From assembly GCA_937888775.1 (NCBI GenBank), contig CALAQT010000594.1, positions 1 to 8,779 on the forward strand: a stretch of DNA of 8,779 nt, read 5' to 3'. The stretch is from an uncultured Actinomycetes bacterium (GTDB lineage: Bacteria; Actinomycetota; Thermoleophilia; Solirubrobacterales; Solirubrobacteraceae). The notes below the pieces were generated by a model. It worked only from the letters and a program-made list of their open reading frames with translations. It had not been told where the DNA came from and did not search any database. Made by a program: the position numbers and the translations under genes. Below are positions 1 to 6,006 of this stretch, one piece after another; the first letter of the stretch is position 1, and every line of letters starts with the position of its first letter.

Positions 1-119
1 CAGTCTTGGCCCTCTCCCGGCGGCGGTCGAGACAACAACAGGATGGCCTATGAGCAGTCGCTGCGCTTTACGACTGTCCTGCAGCGTCAGCGAGCTCGTC
101 GCGGCCGCCTGAATACAGG
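1..119. other. Gene-free left edge
   Basis: This stretch lies downstream of the minus-strand membrane protein gene, whose TAA stop is at 122-120. I see no start codon with a ribosome binding site, no recognisable protein and no convincing terminator. The plus-strand frame running from 43 to 297 is antisense to the membrane protein and has no coding character. Confidence 0.4.
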
Positions 120-512
120 TTACGCCGGGTTCAAAGCAACGATCAGGCACAACAGCGACATGAGAAGCGCGACCGGCCCGAGCAGCAGCTTCTCCCAGCG
201 GCTGCGTGAGGCGAAGTTCCCGAGAGCGCTGAACGCGAGCAACCCGACAAGCGCCCATGTCCCCCAGCGAAAGAGCGCCGACGGTCCGCTCTCATAGCCT
301 GTCCGGCCGAGTATGACGAATGCGGCGATCGCCAACACCACGGCGGACAGCGCGCTGGCCACCCGGAGCGGCGTCGGTAGACGGTCGTGGCCGCCGCCCC
401 ACGCTGCCCGGCCCCACGGCACGCTCAGGGCTAGCAACAGCTGGAAGGCAGCGGTGCCGGCGAGACCGGTCGCCACAGCGAGTCCAGCGATGCGTGCGAT
501 GGACGACGCCAT
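120..512 (-). CDS. Small four-helix membrane protein, unknown function
   Basis: This is a 130-residue integral membrane protein of unknown function. Four hydrophobic segments are visible at about residues 8-30, 50-69, 81-100 and 108-127. A short polar loop at residues 31-50 carries VPWGRAAWGG and a conserved-looking LPTPLR. Near the third helix the motif NFASRSRWE leads into the fourth. I know this layout (WG..AWGG loop, then N.(A)SRSRWE..L.GPVALL) only as a hypothetical actinobacterial family, and I cannot assign a substrate. The ATG at 512 has no strong Shine-Dalgarno sequence. It starts 20 bases after the TAG that ends the upstream remnant. The gene shares its strand with the ArsR-CDF unit, but a gap and the remnant separate them, so membership of that operon is uncertain. 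Third positions are G/C rich, which supports real coding. Confidence 0.72.
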   Translation of the reverse strand: MASSIARIAGLAVATGLAGTAAFQLLLALSVPWGRAAWGGGHDRLPTPLRVASALSAVVLAIAAFVILGRTGYESGPSALFRWGTWALVGLLAFSALGNFASRSRWEKLLLGPVALLMSLLCLIVALNPA

Positions 513-532
513 GCCGGTCGTGCTCGGGGTCG

Positions 533-766
533 CTACGAGATGCGCCGCTGGTCGGGTATCAGAAGGAACACGATGCTAGTGATCCGCGGCGCGGCGTCCG
601 CCCAAACCAGGACGAGCGCCCGGAGCCGGTCGTCGCCGCGCTGCTCGTTCGCGCCCGCGTGCAGAAGCGGGGCGTCGTCTAGAGAGAAGTGAGTGTCCGC
701 GTCCCGCAAGCCGAGGCTGATCGCGGAATGGACGTTCGCTCCTGGCTGGCCGCGCCCACCGCATGT
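533..766 (-). pseudogene. Startless C-terminal gene remnant
   Basis: An open minus-strand frame runs from just after a TGA at 769-767 to a TAG at 535-533. Its later part reads like a genuine protein end, with segments such as HFSLDDAPLLHAG, RLRALVLVWADAAP and ITSIVFLIP. Third codon positions there are mostly G or C, as in the flanking real genes. There is no ATG and no early GTG; the only usable start would be a TTG at 709 without a ribosome binding site. Just upstream, the G/C-third signal appears to move into a different frame around 770-830 (ending LLNMRWAR), which suggests a frameshift. I do not recognise the family. It could be a decayed gene, a real short gene with a TTG start, or an assembly indel. 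Confidence 0.35.
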
Positions 767-829
767 TCAGCAGATGCGTCGGCGTGGAAGCGTGGGCGTC
801 GAGGCTCCGGATCGGACCACGACCGGGGT

Positions 830-1555
830 TCAGCGGCAGCGGCAGTCGTCGCCGCGCCCGGTGTTGTTTTCGGCGTTGGTGGGCGGGGTGGCGCAGCAGC
901 CTTCGCCTTGCCAGGTTTGGTGGCCTTCTTTGATGGCGAGGGCGGCGATGGCGAGCGCGACGGTGGGATCGGCCCACCAGAGTCCGAGGGCGGCGTTGAG
1001 CGCGAGGCTGACGAGCACTCCTGCGGCGAGGTAGGCGCAGAGCAGGTTCTGGGTGCCTTCGCCGGTGGTGGCGCCGGATCCCAGGCGCTGGCCGATGCGG
1101 TGTTTCGCGTTGCCGAGTTGGGGCATGACGATGATGCTCGAGATCGATAGTCCGATCCCGAGCCAGCTGGTGTGGGGGTGCTCGCCGGCGATCAGGGCGC
1201 GGGTCGCGTCTTGCGCGATGTAGGGGGCGAGCAGGAAGAAGCTGATCGCGACGAGGCGTTGGGCGCGTCGTTCGGCGTCTTGTGAGAGTCGGCGCGAGCC
1301 GGTGAAGCGCCAGATCACGATCACCGAGGCGAGCGCTTCGATCGCTGAGTCCAGGCCGAAGCCGAGCAGCGCGACCGAGCCGGCGAGGAGCGCGGCGGTG
1401 ACAGCGATCGCGCCCTCGGCGGTCATGTAGGCCAGTGATAGCCAGGACAGCGCTTTGGCGCGGCGGATCAGCCGGTCGCGCTCACCGGGATCGGGGCGCT
1501 GCTGGGCGACCTGGGTGCTTGTGGCGATCGGCAGCTCGAGCGGGGTCGTGCTCAT
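830..1555 (-). CDS. Cation diffusion facilitator (CDF) family metal exporter
   Basis: This is a 241-residue inner-membrane transporter that probably exports divalent metal (Zn, Cd or a related ion) in exchange for protons. It has about six membrane segments, starting near residue 36. The second contains GFGLDSAIEA with D69 and E73 four residues apart, the usual position of the transport-site acids. The TQNLLCAYL segment (about 168-176) is followed by LWWADP with D196, matching the fifth-helix site of an actinobacterial CDF subfamily. The protein lacks the C-terminal cytoplasmic dimerisation domain of longer members such as YiiP. It ends instead in a polar tail with four cysteines (GEGCC at 217-221, DDCRC at 236-240). 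Its ATG overlaps the stop of the ArsR gene by four bases (ATGA) with no clear ribosome binding site, so translation is probably coupled. Exact metal preference is inferred from the partner repressor. Confidence 0.88.
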   Translation of the reverse strand: MSTTPLELPIATSTQVAQQRPDPGERDRLIRRAKALSWLSLAYMTAEGAIAVTAALLAGSVALLGFGLDSAIEALASVIVIWRFTGSRRLSQDAERRAQRLVAISFFLLAPYIAQDATRALIAGEHPHTSWLGIGLSISSIIVMPQLGNAKHRIGQRLGSGATTGEGTQNLLCAYLAAGVLVSLALNAALGLWWADPTVALAIAALAIKEGHQTWQGEGCCATPPTNAENNTGRGDDCRCR

Positions 1556-1905
1556 CGGCTTGCCGCGATCGGCGCGATATAGGTGTCGAGCAGGCGTGTG
1601 CCGAGCTGCGTGAGCGCGTAGAAGACGATCTTGTGCTCGCGCCGCGAGGTTGCTAGGCCCGCGGCGCGAAGCGTCCGCAGGTGATGGCCGACGAGGTTCT
1701 CGGGCCGGGCGGTGATCCAGGCCAGGTCACAGACGCACAGCTCCCCGCCTTCGCGTAACGCCACGGCGATCGTCACCCTCGTGGGGTCCCCCAGCGCCTT
1801 GCCTCGGGCGGCCGCGTCGGCGATCGCCGCCTCGTCGAGATGCTGGCGGACGTCCTCGGCGCGCGCCAAGTCGAGGCACAGCAGGTCGCAGCGGTCGTCG
1901 GGCAC
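1552..1905 (-). CDS. ArsR/SmtB-family metal-sensing repressor, CadC-like
   Basis: This is a 117-residue winged-helix dimeric repressor that should release DNA on binding a thiophilic metal, derepressing the CDF exporter downstream. The N-terminal tail carries C6 and C10. The ALGDPTR signature at 37-43 starts the core. ELCVCDLA places C57 and C59 in the helix before the recognition helix (about 64-82, LVGHHLRTLRAAGL). A beta wing follows (SRREHKIVFYAL). Staphylococcal CadC senses Cd/Pb/Zn with C7, C11, C58 and C60, so the four cysteines line up one for one. The second CadC-type site in the last helix is not evident: no His pair lies in residues 95-117. The start is GTG at 1905, preceded by AGGA seven bases upstream. 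An ATG at 1913 is out of frame. The gene is divergent from mntR and couples to the CDF gene by ATGA. Confidence 0.9.
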   Translation of the reverse strand: MPDDRCDLLCLDLARAEDVRQHLDEAAIADAAARGKALGDPTRVTIAVALREGGELCVCDLAWITARPENLVGHHLRTLRAAGLATSRREHKIVFYALTQLGTRLLDTYIAPIAASR

Positions 1906-1924
1906 GATCTCATCCTAACGCGCG

Positions 1925-1936
1925 TTGTGTTGACAA
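1925..1936. promoter_or_regulatory. Candidate ArsR operator
   Basis: TTGT-GTTG-ACAA is a short interrupted palindrome 19 bases upstream of the ArsR start codon, where an autoregulatory ArsR/SmtB repressor would be expected to bind. It is short and imperfect beyond four bases per arm. I could not place a good minus-strand -35/-10 pair around it, so it is only a candidate. Confidence 0.3.
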
Positions 1937-2006
1937 GCGGTGTGGCAGCGTGGACCGAGCCGCCGCCGACACCAAGCGCCGATCGGCAACCAGGCTTTTC
2001 GCCGCA

Positions 2007-2035
2007 TTGACAACAATTATTAGGCATGCCATACT
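2007..2035 (+). promoter_or_regulatory. Promoter of mntR-mntH
   Basis: A perfect -35 hexamer TTGACA (2007-2012) is followed by a 17-base spacer and CATACT (2030-2035), four of six matches to the consensus -10. Transcription would start near 2041-2042, only about three bases before the mntR ATG at 2045. The message is therefore probably leaderless, which fits the lack of any Shine-Dalgarno sequence there. Confidence 0.6.
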
Positions 2036-2050
2036 TCTTCACGCATGCCA
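2020..2050. promoter_or_regulatory. Candidate MntR operator with repeated GCATGCCA
   Basis: TTAGGCATGCC (2020-2030) contains the perfect palindrome GGCATGCC. It resembles the TTAGG-type half sites bound by DtxR/IdeR/MntR regulators and abuts and overlaps the -10 element. The core GCATGCCA occurs again, 19 bases later, at 2043-2050, covering the mntR start codon. Two copies about two helical turns apart over the promoter and start are well placed for metal-dependent autorepression of the mntR-mntH unit. Confidence 0.45.
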
Positions 2051-2728
2051 GTGCAACAATTTCTTTCGCCATCGGTGCAGGACTATGCGAAGGCGGTGTA
2101 CGCGCTTGAGACTCGCGGCGGCGCGGCGGTCTCGACGAACGATCTCGCGGCGCGGCTCGGGGTGACACCCGCTTCGGTGTCGGGGATGGTGCATAAGCTG
2201 ACCGAGGTCGGGATCGTCGAGCACCAGCCCTATCACGGTGTGCGCTTGACCAACGAGGGTCGGCGTGTGGCTTTGGAGGTGCTGCGCCATCACCGCCTGC
2301 TGGAGCTGTTCCTCGCCCAGGAGCTCGGGATGTCCTGGGATCGCGTGCATGCCGAGGCCGAGGTGCTCGAGCACGTGCTCTCCGAGGAGCTCGAGCAGCT
2401 GATCGCCGCGCGGCTGGGCGACCCGTCGGTCGACCCGCACGGCGATCCGATCCCCACACCCGACTTCGAGATCGACGAGCGCCCGACATCCAGCCTGGAC
2501 GAACTACCGGTCGGTGCCGCCGGACGCTTCGTACGCGTGTCTGATTCGGACCCGGAGATGCTGCGCTACCTCGCCGAGCATGGCATCACGCTCGACGCTC
2601 GCCTCGAGGTCGTAAACCGCCAGCCGTTCGGTGGACCGGTGTTCGTACGCTTCGGCGAGCGCGAGCATCCGATCGGCGGCGAGCTCGCCCGCAAGATGCG
2701 GATCGAAACCGAACAGCGCGACCGGTGA
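2045..2728 (+). CDS. mntR: DtxR/MntR-family metal-dependent repressor, manganese type
   Basis: This is a 227-residue repressor that binds DNA when loaded with metal. It should repress its own operon, including the coupled Nramp importer, when manganese is plentiful. Residues 1-70 form the winged helix with the recognition helix near 41-55 (TPASVSGMVHKL). Residues 75-145 are the metal-binding dimerisation domain. Residues 155-222 form a C-terminal FeoA/SH3-like domain, as in full-length DtxR and IdeR. By alignment from memory to DtxR, the ligand positions are D13 (DtxR M10), H83 (H79), E87 (E83), H102 (H98), E106 (C102), E109 (E105) and H110 (H106). Asp for Met and Glu for Cys are the substitutions found in manganese-specific MntR rather than iron-specific DtxR. 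The ATG has no ribosome binding site but sits at the predicted transcript start. The last codons overlap the next gene as GTGA. Confidence 0.88.
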   Translation: MPVQQFLSPSVQDYAKAVYALETRGGAAVSTNDLAARLGVTPASVSGMVHKLTEVGIVEHQPYHGVRLTNEGRRVALEVLRHHRLLELFLAQELGMSWDRVHAEAEVLEHVLSEELEQLIAARLGDPSVDPHGDPIPTPDFEIDERPTSSLDELPVGAAGRFVRVSDSDPEMLRYLAEHGITLDARLEVVNRQPFGGPVFVRFGEREHPIGGELARKMRIETEQRDR

Positions 2729-4050
2729 CCCCGCCGCCCGGCCCACCGATTCCCGCGCTCGGGGGCGCCGGAGCCGGCCAGACCCTGCCGCTATACGAGG
2801 AGCTCGAGGCCAGCGCGCTCGAGCGCCTCCTATCGCGCGGGAAGGTACGCGCGACGCTGTTCATGCTCGGCCCCGCGTTCGTTGCCTCGATCGCGTACGT
2901 CGACCCCGGCAACTTCGCGACCAACGTACAGGGCGGCGCCCAATTCGGCTACCTGCTGCTTTGGGTCGTGCTGGCAGCGAACCTCGTCGCGATGGTGATC
3001 CAGTACCTCTCGGCCAAGCTCGGGATCGTCACCGACCACAACTATCCCGAACTGGTCCGCGAGCACTTCCCGCGCGCGTTCACCTGGGGCATGTGGATCC
3101 AAGCCGAGATCATGGCGATGTCGACCGACATCGCCGAGTTCATCGGCGCCGCGATCGGACTGAACCTGCTGTTCGGCGTGCCGCTGTTCCCCGCCGGGCT
3201 GATCACCGGCGTGATCGCGTTCGGGATCCTCGCCCTGCAGGCCCTCGGCTTCCGCCGCTTTGAGCTCGCGATCAGCGCGCTGCTCGGGATCATCTTCGCC
3301 GGCTTCCTCTACGAGACACTGCGAATCGGACCCTCCGTGCACGGGTCGCTGCACGGACTGATCCCCAGCATCCACGGCACAAGCTATTTGTACATCGCGG
3401 TCGGGATGGTCGGCGCGACCGTGATGCCGCACGTGATCTACCTGCACTCCGCGCTGACCAAGGGACGGATGCCGACCCGCAACGACCGCGAGAAAAAACG
3501 CGTACTGCGCTTCGAACGACTCGACGTGTACATCGCGCTCGGGCTCGCCGGACTCGTCAACCTGGCGATGCTCGCCGTCGCCGCCAAGCTCTTTCACACC
3601 CCAGCCCTTTCAGGCCTGAGCACAATCCCCCAAGCACACGCCCAGTTCGGCCACCTCGTCGGCGGCACCGCCGCGCTCGCGTTCGCCGTCGCGCTGCTCG
3701 CCTCCGGCGCCTCCTCCTCCAGCGTCGGCACCTACGCCGGCCAGGTCGTGATGGCCGGCTTCATCAACTTCCAAATCCCCCTCGCGCTACGCCGCGCGAT
3801 CACGATGACCCCCGCGCTCACCATACTCGCGATCGGCATGAACCCCACCAACGTGCTCGTCCTCAGCCAAGTCGTACTCTCCTTCGGGATCCCATTCGCG
3901 CTCATACCACTCGTGATGATCACCGGCCGCCGCGACATCATGGGCGCCCACGTCAACTGCCGCACCCTCAAAATCACCGCCTGGACCATCGCCACCGCGA
4001 TCAGCCTGATGAACGTATTCCTGATCTACCAACAGTTCTTCATCAGCTAA
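2725..4050 (+). CDS. mntH: Nramp-family divalent metal importer (MntH)
   Basis: This is a 441-residue proton-coupled importer of Mn(II) and related divalent metals in the cytoplasmic membrane. The diagnostic first-helix motif DPGN is present with D60 and N63. The sixth-helix metal site is ATVMPH (A231, M234, H236), where the methionine favours transition metals over calcium and magnesium. The conserved AEFIGAAIGLNLLFGVPL segment (137-154) is also intact. About eleven hydrophobic segments follow a 40-residue cytoplasmic N-terminus rich in Pro and Gly. The length is normal for the family. Translation starts at a GTG overlapping the mntR stop (GTGA), with no independent ribosome binding site, so synthesis is probably coupled to mntR. 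The partner regulator with manganese-type ligands supports a manganese role. Nramp proteins also admit iron and cadmium, so the substrate range is inferred. Confidence 0.93.
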   Translation: MTPPPGPPIPALGGAGAGQTLPLYEELEASALERLLSRGKVRATLFMLGPAFVASIAYVDPGNFATNVQGGAQFGYLLLWVVLAANLVAMVIQYLSAKLGIVTDHNYPELVREHFPRAFTWGMWIQAEIMAMSTDIAEFIGAAIGLNLLFGVPLFPAGLITGVIAFGILALQALGFRRFELAISALLGIIFAGFLYETLRIGPSVHGSLHGLIPSIHGTSYLYIAVGMVGATVMPHVIYLHSALTKGRMPTRNDREKKRVLRFERLDVYIALGLAGLVNLAMLAVAAKLFHTPALSGLSTIPQAHAQFGHLVGGTAALAFAVALLASGASSSSVGTYAGQVVMAGFINFQIPLALRRAITMTPALTILAIGMNPTNVLVLSQVVLSFGIPFALIPLVMITGRRDIMGAHVNCRTLKITAWTIATAISLMNVFLIYQQFFIS

Positions 4051-4068
4051 ACACCGTCGGCCACCCCA

Positions 4069-4101
4069 GGCAGCCATCTCGCGGCCGGATGCGAGGCTGC
4101 C
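4069..4101 (+). terminator. GC-rich hairpin after mntH
   Basis: GGCAGC (4069-4074) pairs with GCTGCC (4096-4101). After a three-base bulge, CTCGC (4078-4082) pairs with GCGAG (4091-4095) around an eight-base loop. The structure begins 18 bases after the mntH stop, a typical place for a terminator or 3'-end stabilising stem. There is no T-run after it, so classical intrinsic termination is not shown. Confidence 0.4.
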
Positions 4102-4634
4102 GCACCCGGCGCAGAAAGCAGGAACGGTTCCGCGCGGCGGTTGGGGGCGCGCGATTAGCCGGGTTGCACGAGGTCAGCTAACGCCGTGTGCTTGCTGGAG
4201 GCGAACGACGCGCTCGGTCAGCAAGCAGGCAGGCGGCAACGCGTAGGTGGCCGAAGTCGACGTTCACGCCCGCGACAGTGATGCCGGCAGCCTACGAACG
4301 TGAGTGCCGCATTGCGCCCGGGAGCAGCACTCGGGCGCCGTGACCGATCGCCGGCCGATCAAGCCCAGCGCTAGCCAGGTTCGCGTTCGCTGCAAGCACA
4401 GGCACCGCCGTACGACGTCTGGTCGATCACGTCCCGAGCGTCCGGCCAACTTCGGCCGCTGTCGCTTTCGTCCGGATCGCATCGCGCCGCTCGCAGGTGC
4501 TTTCGCGTGGGCTGGATATCTACTTCGCTCCCCCAACGCGCTCACGCGCACTTGGCGGGCGTCTGGCCCCGGAAGCTCGGCACCCGCCCCATTGCCCGGA
4601 GAACGAGCCGCCAGCCTCAGCGCCGCTCGTAGAG

Positions 4635-4678
4635 CGGCCCGGCGCCACGCCGTGCGCGCTGACAGGCTCGCCGGGCCG
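4635..4678. repeat. 10-bp perfect inverted repeat
   Basis: CGGCCCGGCG at 4635-4644 is the exact reverse complement of CGCCGGGCCG at 4669-4678, with a 24-base loop. In DNA this GC-rich, one such repeat is expected by chance in a window of this size, so it shows folding potential but is not proof of function. Confidence 0.4.
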
Positions 4679-4889
4679 TCCAGGGGGACCGAAGTGGATA
4701 GCCAACTCGCGTGGAACGAGCGGCGCCAACCGCGTTCCCGAGCCTGGTGCCAGCAGCCCGGTCGGCCCGCTGCTCGCACGCGGAAGTAGCAGGGAGCCGC
4801 GCGACGCAACCGAGATGAATGCACAAGCCTCAGGTCCGTTTCGCGCGGGCGGGGCGCAGCTGCTGCCGCGACGGGCGCGGCTCCATACC

Positions 4890-4909
4890 GAGGGAAGTGA
4901 GCTTCCCTC
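4890..4909. terminator. Possible tetraloop terminator hairpin
   Basis: GAGGGAAG (4890-4897) and CTTCCCTC (4902-4909) form a perfect eight-base-pair stem closed by TGAG. On the plus strand the stem is followed by CTTTCC, a weak T tract. It could terminate stray plus-strand transcription. It could also, without a U tail, cap the 3' end of the minus-strand operon that ends near 5055. Confidence 0.3.
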
Positions 4910-5054
4910 CTTTCCGCGCGTTGGGGGGACACAACGTGGACGGGTGCCGAGGACGCCAAACGCGCAAAGGCAGGGCCGGCCCGCCGGGCGGCCGCCGCGA
5001 GCCGCTAGCACGCCGGCTTGACACGGTGACGCTCTTGGGCATCAGCAGCCGATG

Positions 5055-5256
5055 TCACTCAGTGTCCACGGTCACCGGCAGCGCGTCGATCCAGGCGGGT
5101 GGCCCGGGGACGAACGCCTCTGTGAGCGACGAGCTGCGCGCCCGCGCAGCAGTCCTGATCGGTGAGCTCGTCGACCAGGTCGAGCGTCGCTGCTCGATTC
5201 AGCACCACGGGGCAGTCCTGTACCGCCGCGACACGAGCGGTGCCGCCGGGGCTCAC
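5055..5256 (-). pseudogene. Short operon-tail ORF, apparently frameshifted
   Basis: A GTG at 5256-5254 overlaps the hydrolase stop as GTGA, a classic coupled start. It opens a frame reading MSPGGTARVAAVQDCP, then LNRAATLDLVDELTDQD, with G/C-rich third positions. Around 5125-5150 the coding signal switches to the frame one base over. That frame reads SLTEAFVPGPPAWIDALPV and stops at TGA 5057-5055. The original frame continues with poor third positions and stops at 5061-5059. The simplest reading is one small protein of about 67 residues, broken by a single-base indel in the GC-rich run CTGCGCGGGCGCGC. Whether that is a real mutation or a sequencing error cannot be told here. I do not recognise the family. 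Confidence 0.38.
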
Positions 5257-5972
5257 GCAGACTCGCCGGCGATCGGCTCGTCCGTCGAGGCAGCAGACTC
5301 GCTGCTGATCTGCTCGAGGATGTCGGCGAGGATCGCCGGGTGCTCGAGCATCGGGAAGTGGCCGCCCGGCAGCTCGATCGCTTCGAGACCAAGCAGGCTG
5401 CGCGCGATCCATCGCGACCATTCGTCGTCGAACAGCTCGTCCTCGCGCGCGTACAGAAACGTCGAGGGCACCTCTGGCGGGCGCTCGAGCGGATACGGCG
5501 CACCGAACACTGTCTGCGGCTGAGGACGCAAGCGTGCGGCCATACGCGCCGCGGACGTGCGGTCCAGGCGCCCGTACAGCTGGCTGACGGCCCGGTCGTG
5601 TGGCCACCAGCTGCGACCGTCCGCGTCCACCGGCGGGCGTTCGTAGCCGGGGCGTTGATATCGCGGCTCGTCGGGCGGGGGCGGGAATCCGCCCATCGCC
5701 GGGCACAGGTAGACGAGCAGCCTTACCGCTCGCCTCACCGCGACCAGCGGGATCACAGCCGAGGACATCGAGTGCCCGACGAGCACCGGCGCGTCGCGAC
5801 CCTTCAGGCACTCGATAACCACCGCCGCGTAGTCCTCGTAGCTCGCGCCGCCATCCTCGAGCGGGAGCACCGGTGTCACGCACTCGTGGCCGCGGCGCTC
5901 GAGCTCTGTCACGAGCAGCTCCCAGCACGCATCATCGTGCCACGCGCCATGGACCAGGCAGAACGTGTCCAC
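5253..5972 (-). CDS. Alpha/beta-hydrolase (esterase-like)
   Basis: This is a 239-residue cytoplasmic alpha/beta-hydrolase, probably an esterase or lipase-like enzyme of the small plant methylesterase/EstC type. The oxyanion-region motif LVHGAWH lies at residues 6-12. The nucleophile elbow VGHSMS puts the catalytic Ser at residue 68 (GHSMS, 66-70). An acid in YAREDELF (D178 is the best candidate) and the catalytic H205 in PGGHFPMLEHP complete the triad. No signal peptide is present. The GTG start at 5972 is preceded by AGGAG eight bases upstream. The gene begins 34 bases after the cupin gene and its TGA overlaps the GTG of the next small frame, so it belongs to the sulfurtransferase operon. 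The substrate is not evident; hydrolysis of a small ester or thioester is an inference. Confidence 0.85.
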   Translation of the reverse strand: MDTFCLVHGAWHDDACWELLVTELERRGHECVTPVLPLEDGGASYEDYAAVVIECLKGRDAPVLVGHSMSSAVIPLVAVRRAVRLLVYLCPAMGGFPPPPDEPRYQRPGYERPPVDADGRSWWPHDRAVSQLYGRLDRTSAARMAARLRPQPQTVFGAPYPLERPPEVPSTFLYAREDELFDDEWSRWIARSLLGLEAIELPGGHFPMLEHPAILADILEQISSESAASTDEPIAGESA

Positions 5973-6006
5973 CGGCTGCTCTCCTACCCTTGTCCGATCG
6001 CCGAAC

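Larger units (their letters stand above)
4102..5054. other. Gene-free interval between convergent operons
   Basis: About 950 bases separate the mntH hairpin from the tail of the minus-strand sulfurtransferase operon. Several long frames stay open (for example 4264-4959 minus, 4497-5021 plus and 4520-5011 minus). They overlap one another, lack ribosome binding sites, have unbiased third positions and spell low-complexity Arg/Pro/Gly/Ser protein without a family signature. I treat them as by-products of high GC. Hairpin-capable repeats occur at 4189-4227, 4635-4678 and 4890-4909. No tRNA, rRNA, RNase P or tmRNA signature was found. It may be decayed DNA or host an unknown RNA. Confidence 0.5.

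Noticed and set aside
576..977. Minus-strand Arg-rich frame
   Set aside because: It overlaps the CDF gene in another frame, and the Arg/Ala/Pro repeats are typical of shifted reading of GC-rich coding DNA.
2039..2440. Minus-strand frame antisense to mntR
   Set aside because: It is fully contained opposite a gene with clear DtxR-family motifs, and has no start signal or recognisable domain.
4189..4227. TGCTTGCTG / CAGCAAGCA inverted repeat with 21-base loop
   Set aside because: A nine-base inverted repeat at this spacing is expected about once by chance in a window this size, and nothing around it suggests a role.
4747..4757. GTGCCAGCAGC, identical to the start of the conserved 16S rRNA 515 region
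   Set aside because: The match stops after 11 bases, and none of the other conserved rRNA segments is nearby, so it is chance.
4264..5021. Long overlapping open frames on both strands (161-231 codons)
   Set aside because: They have no ribosome binding sites, no third-position bias and Arg/Pro/Gly/Ser-rich products without motifs. Overlapping frames of this kind are expected in 70% GC non-coding DNA.
5059..5928. 289-codon minus-strand frame overlapping the hydrolase
   Set aside because: Most of it is a shifted reading of the hydrolase, which has a full Ser-Asp-His triad in its own frame. Only the part after 5256 may be coding.
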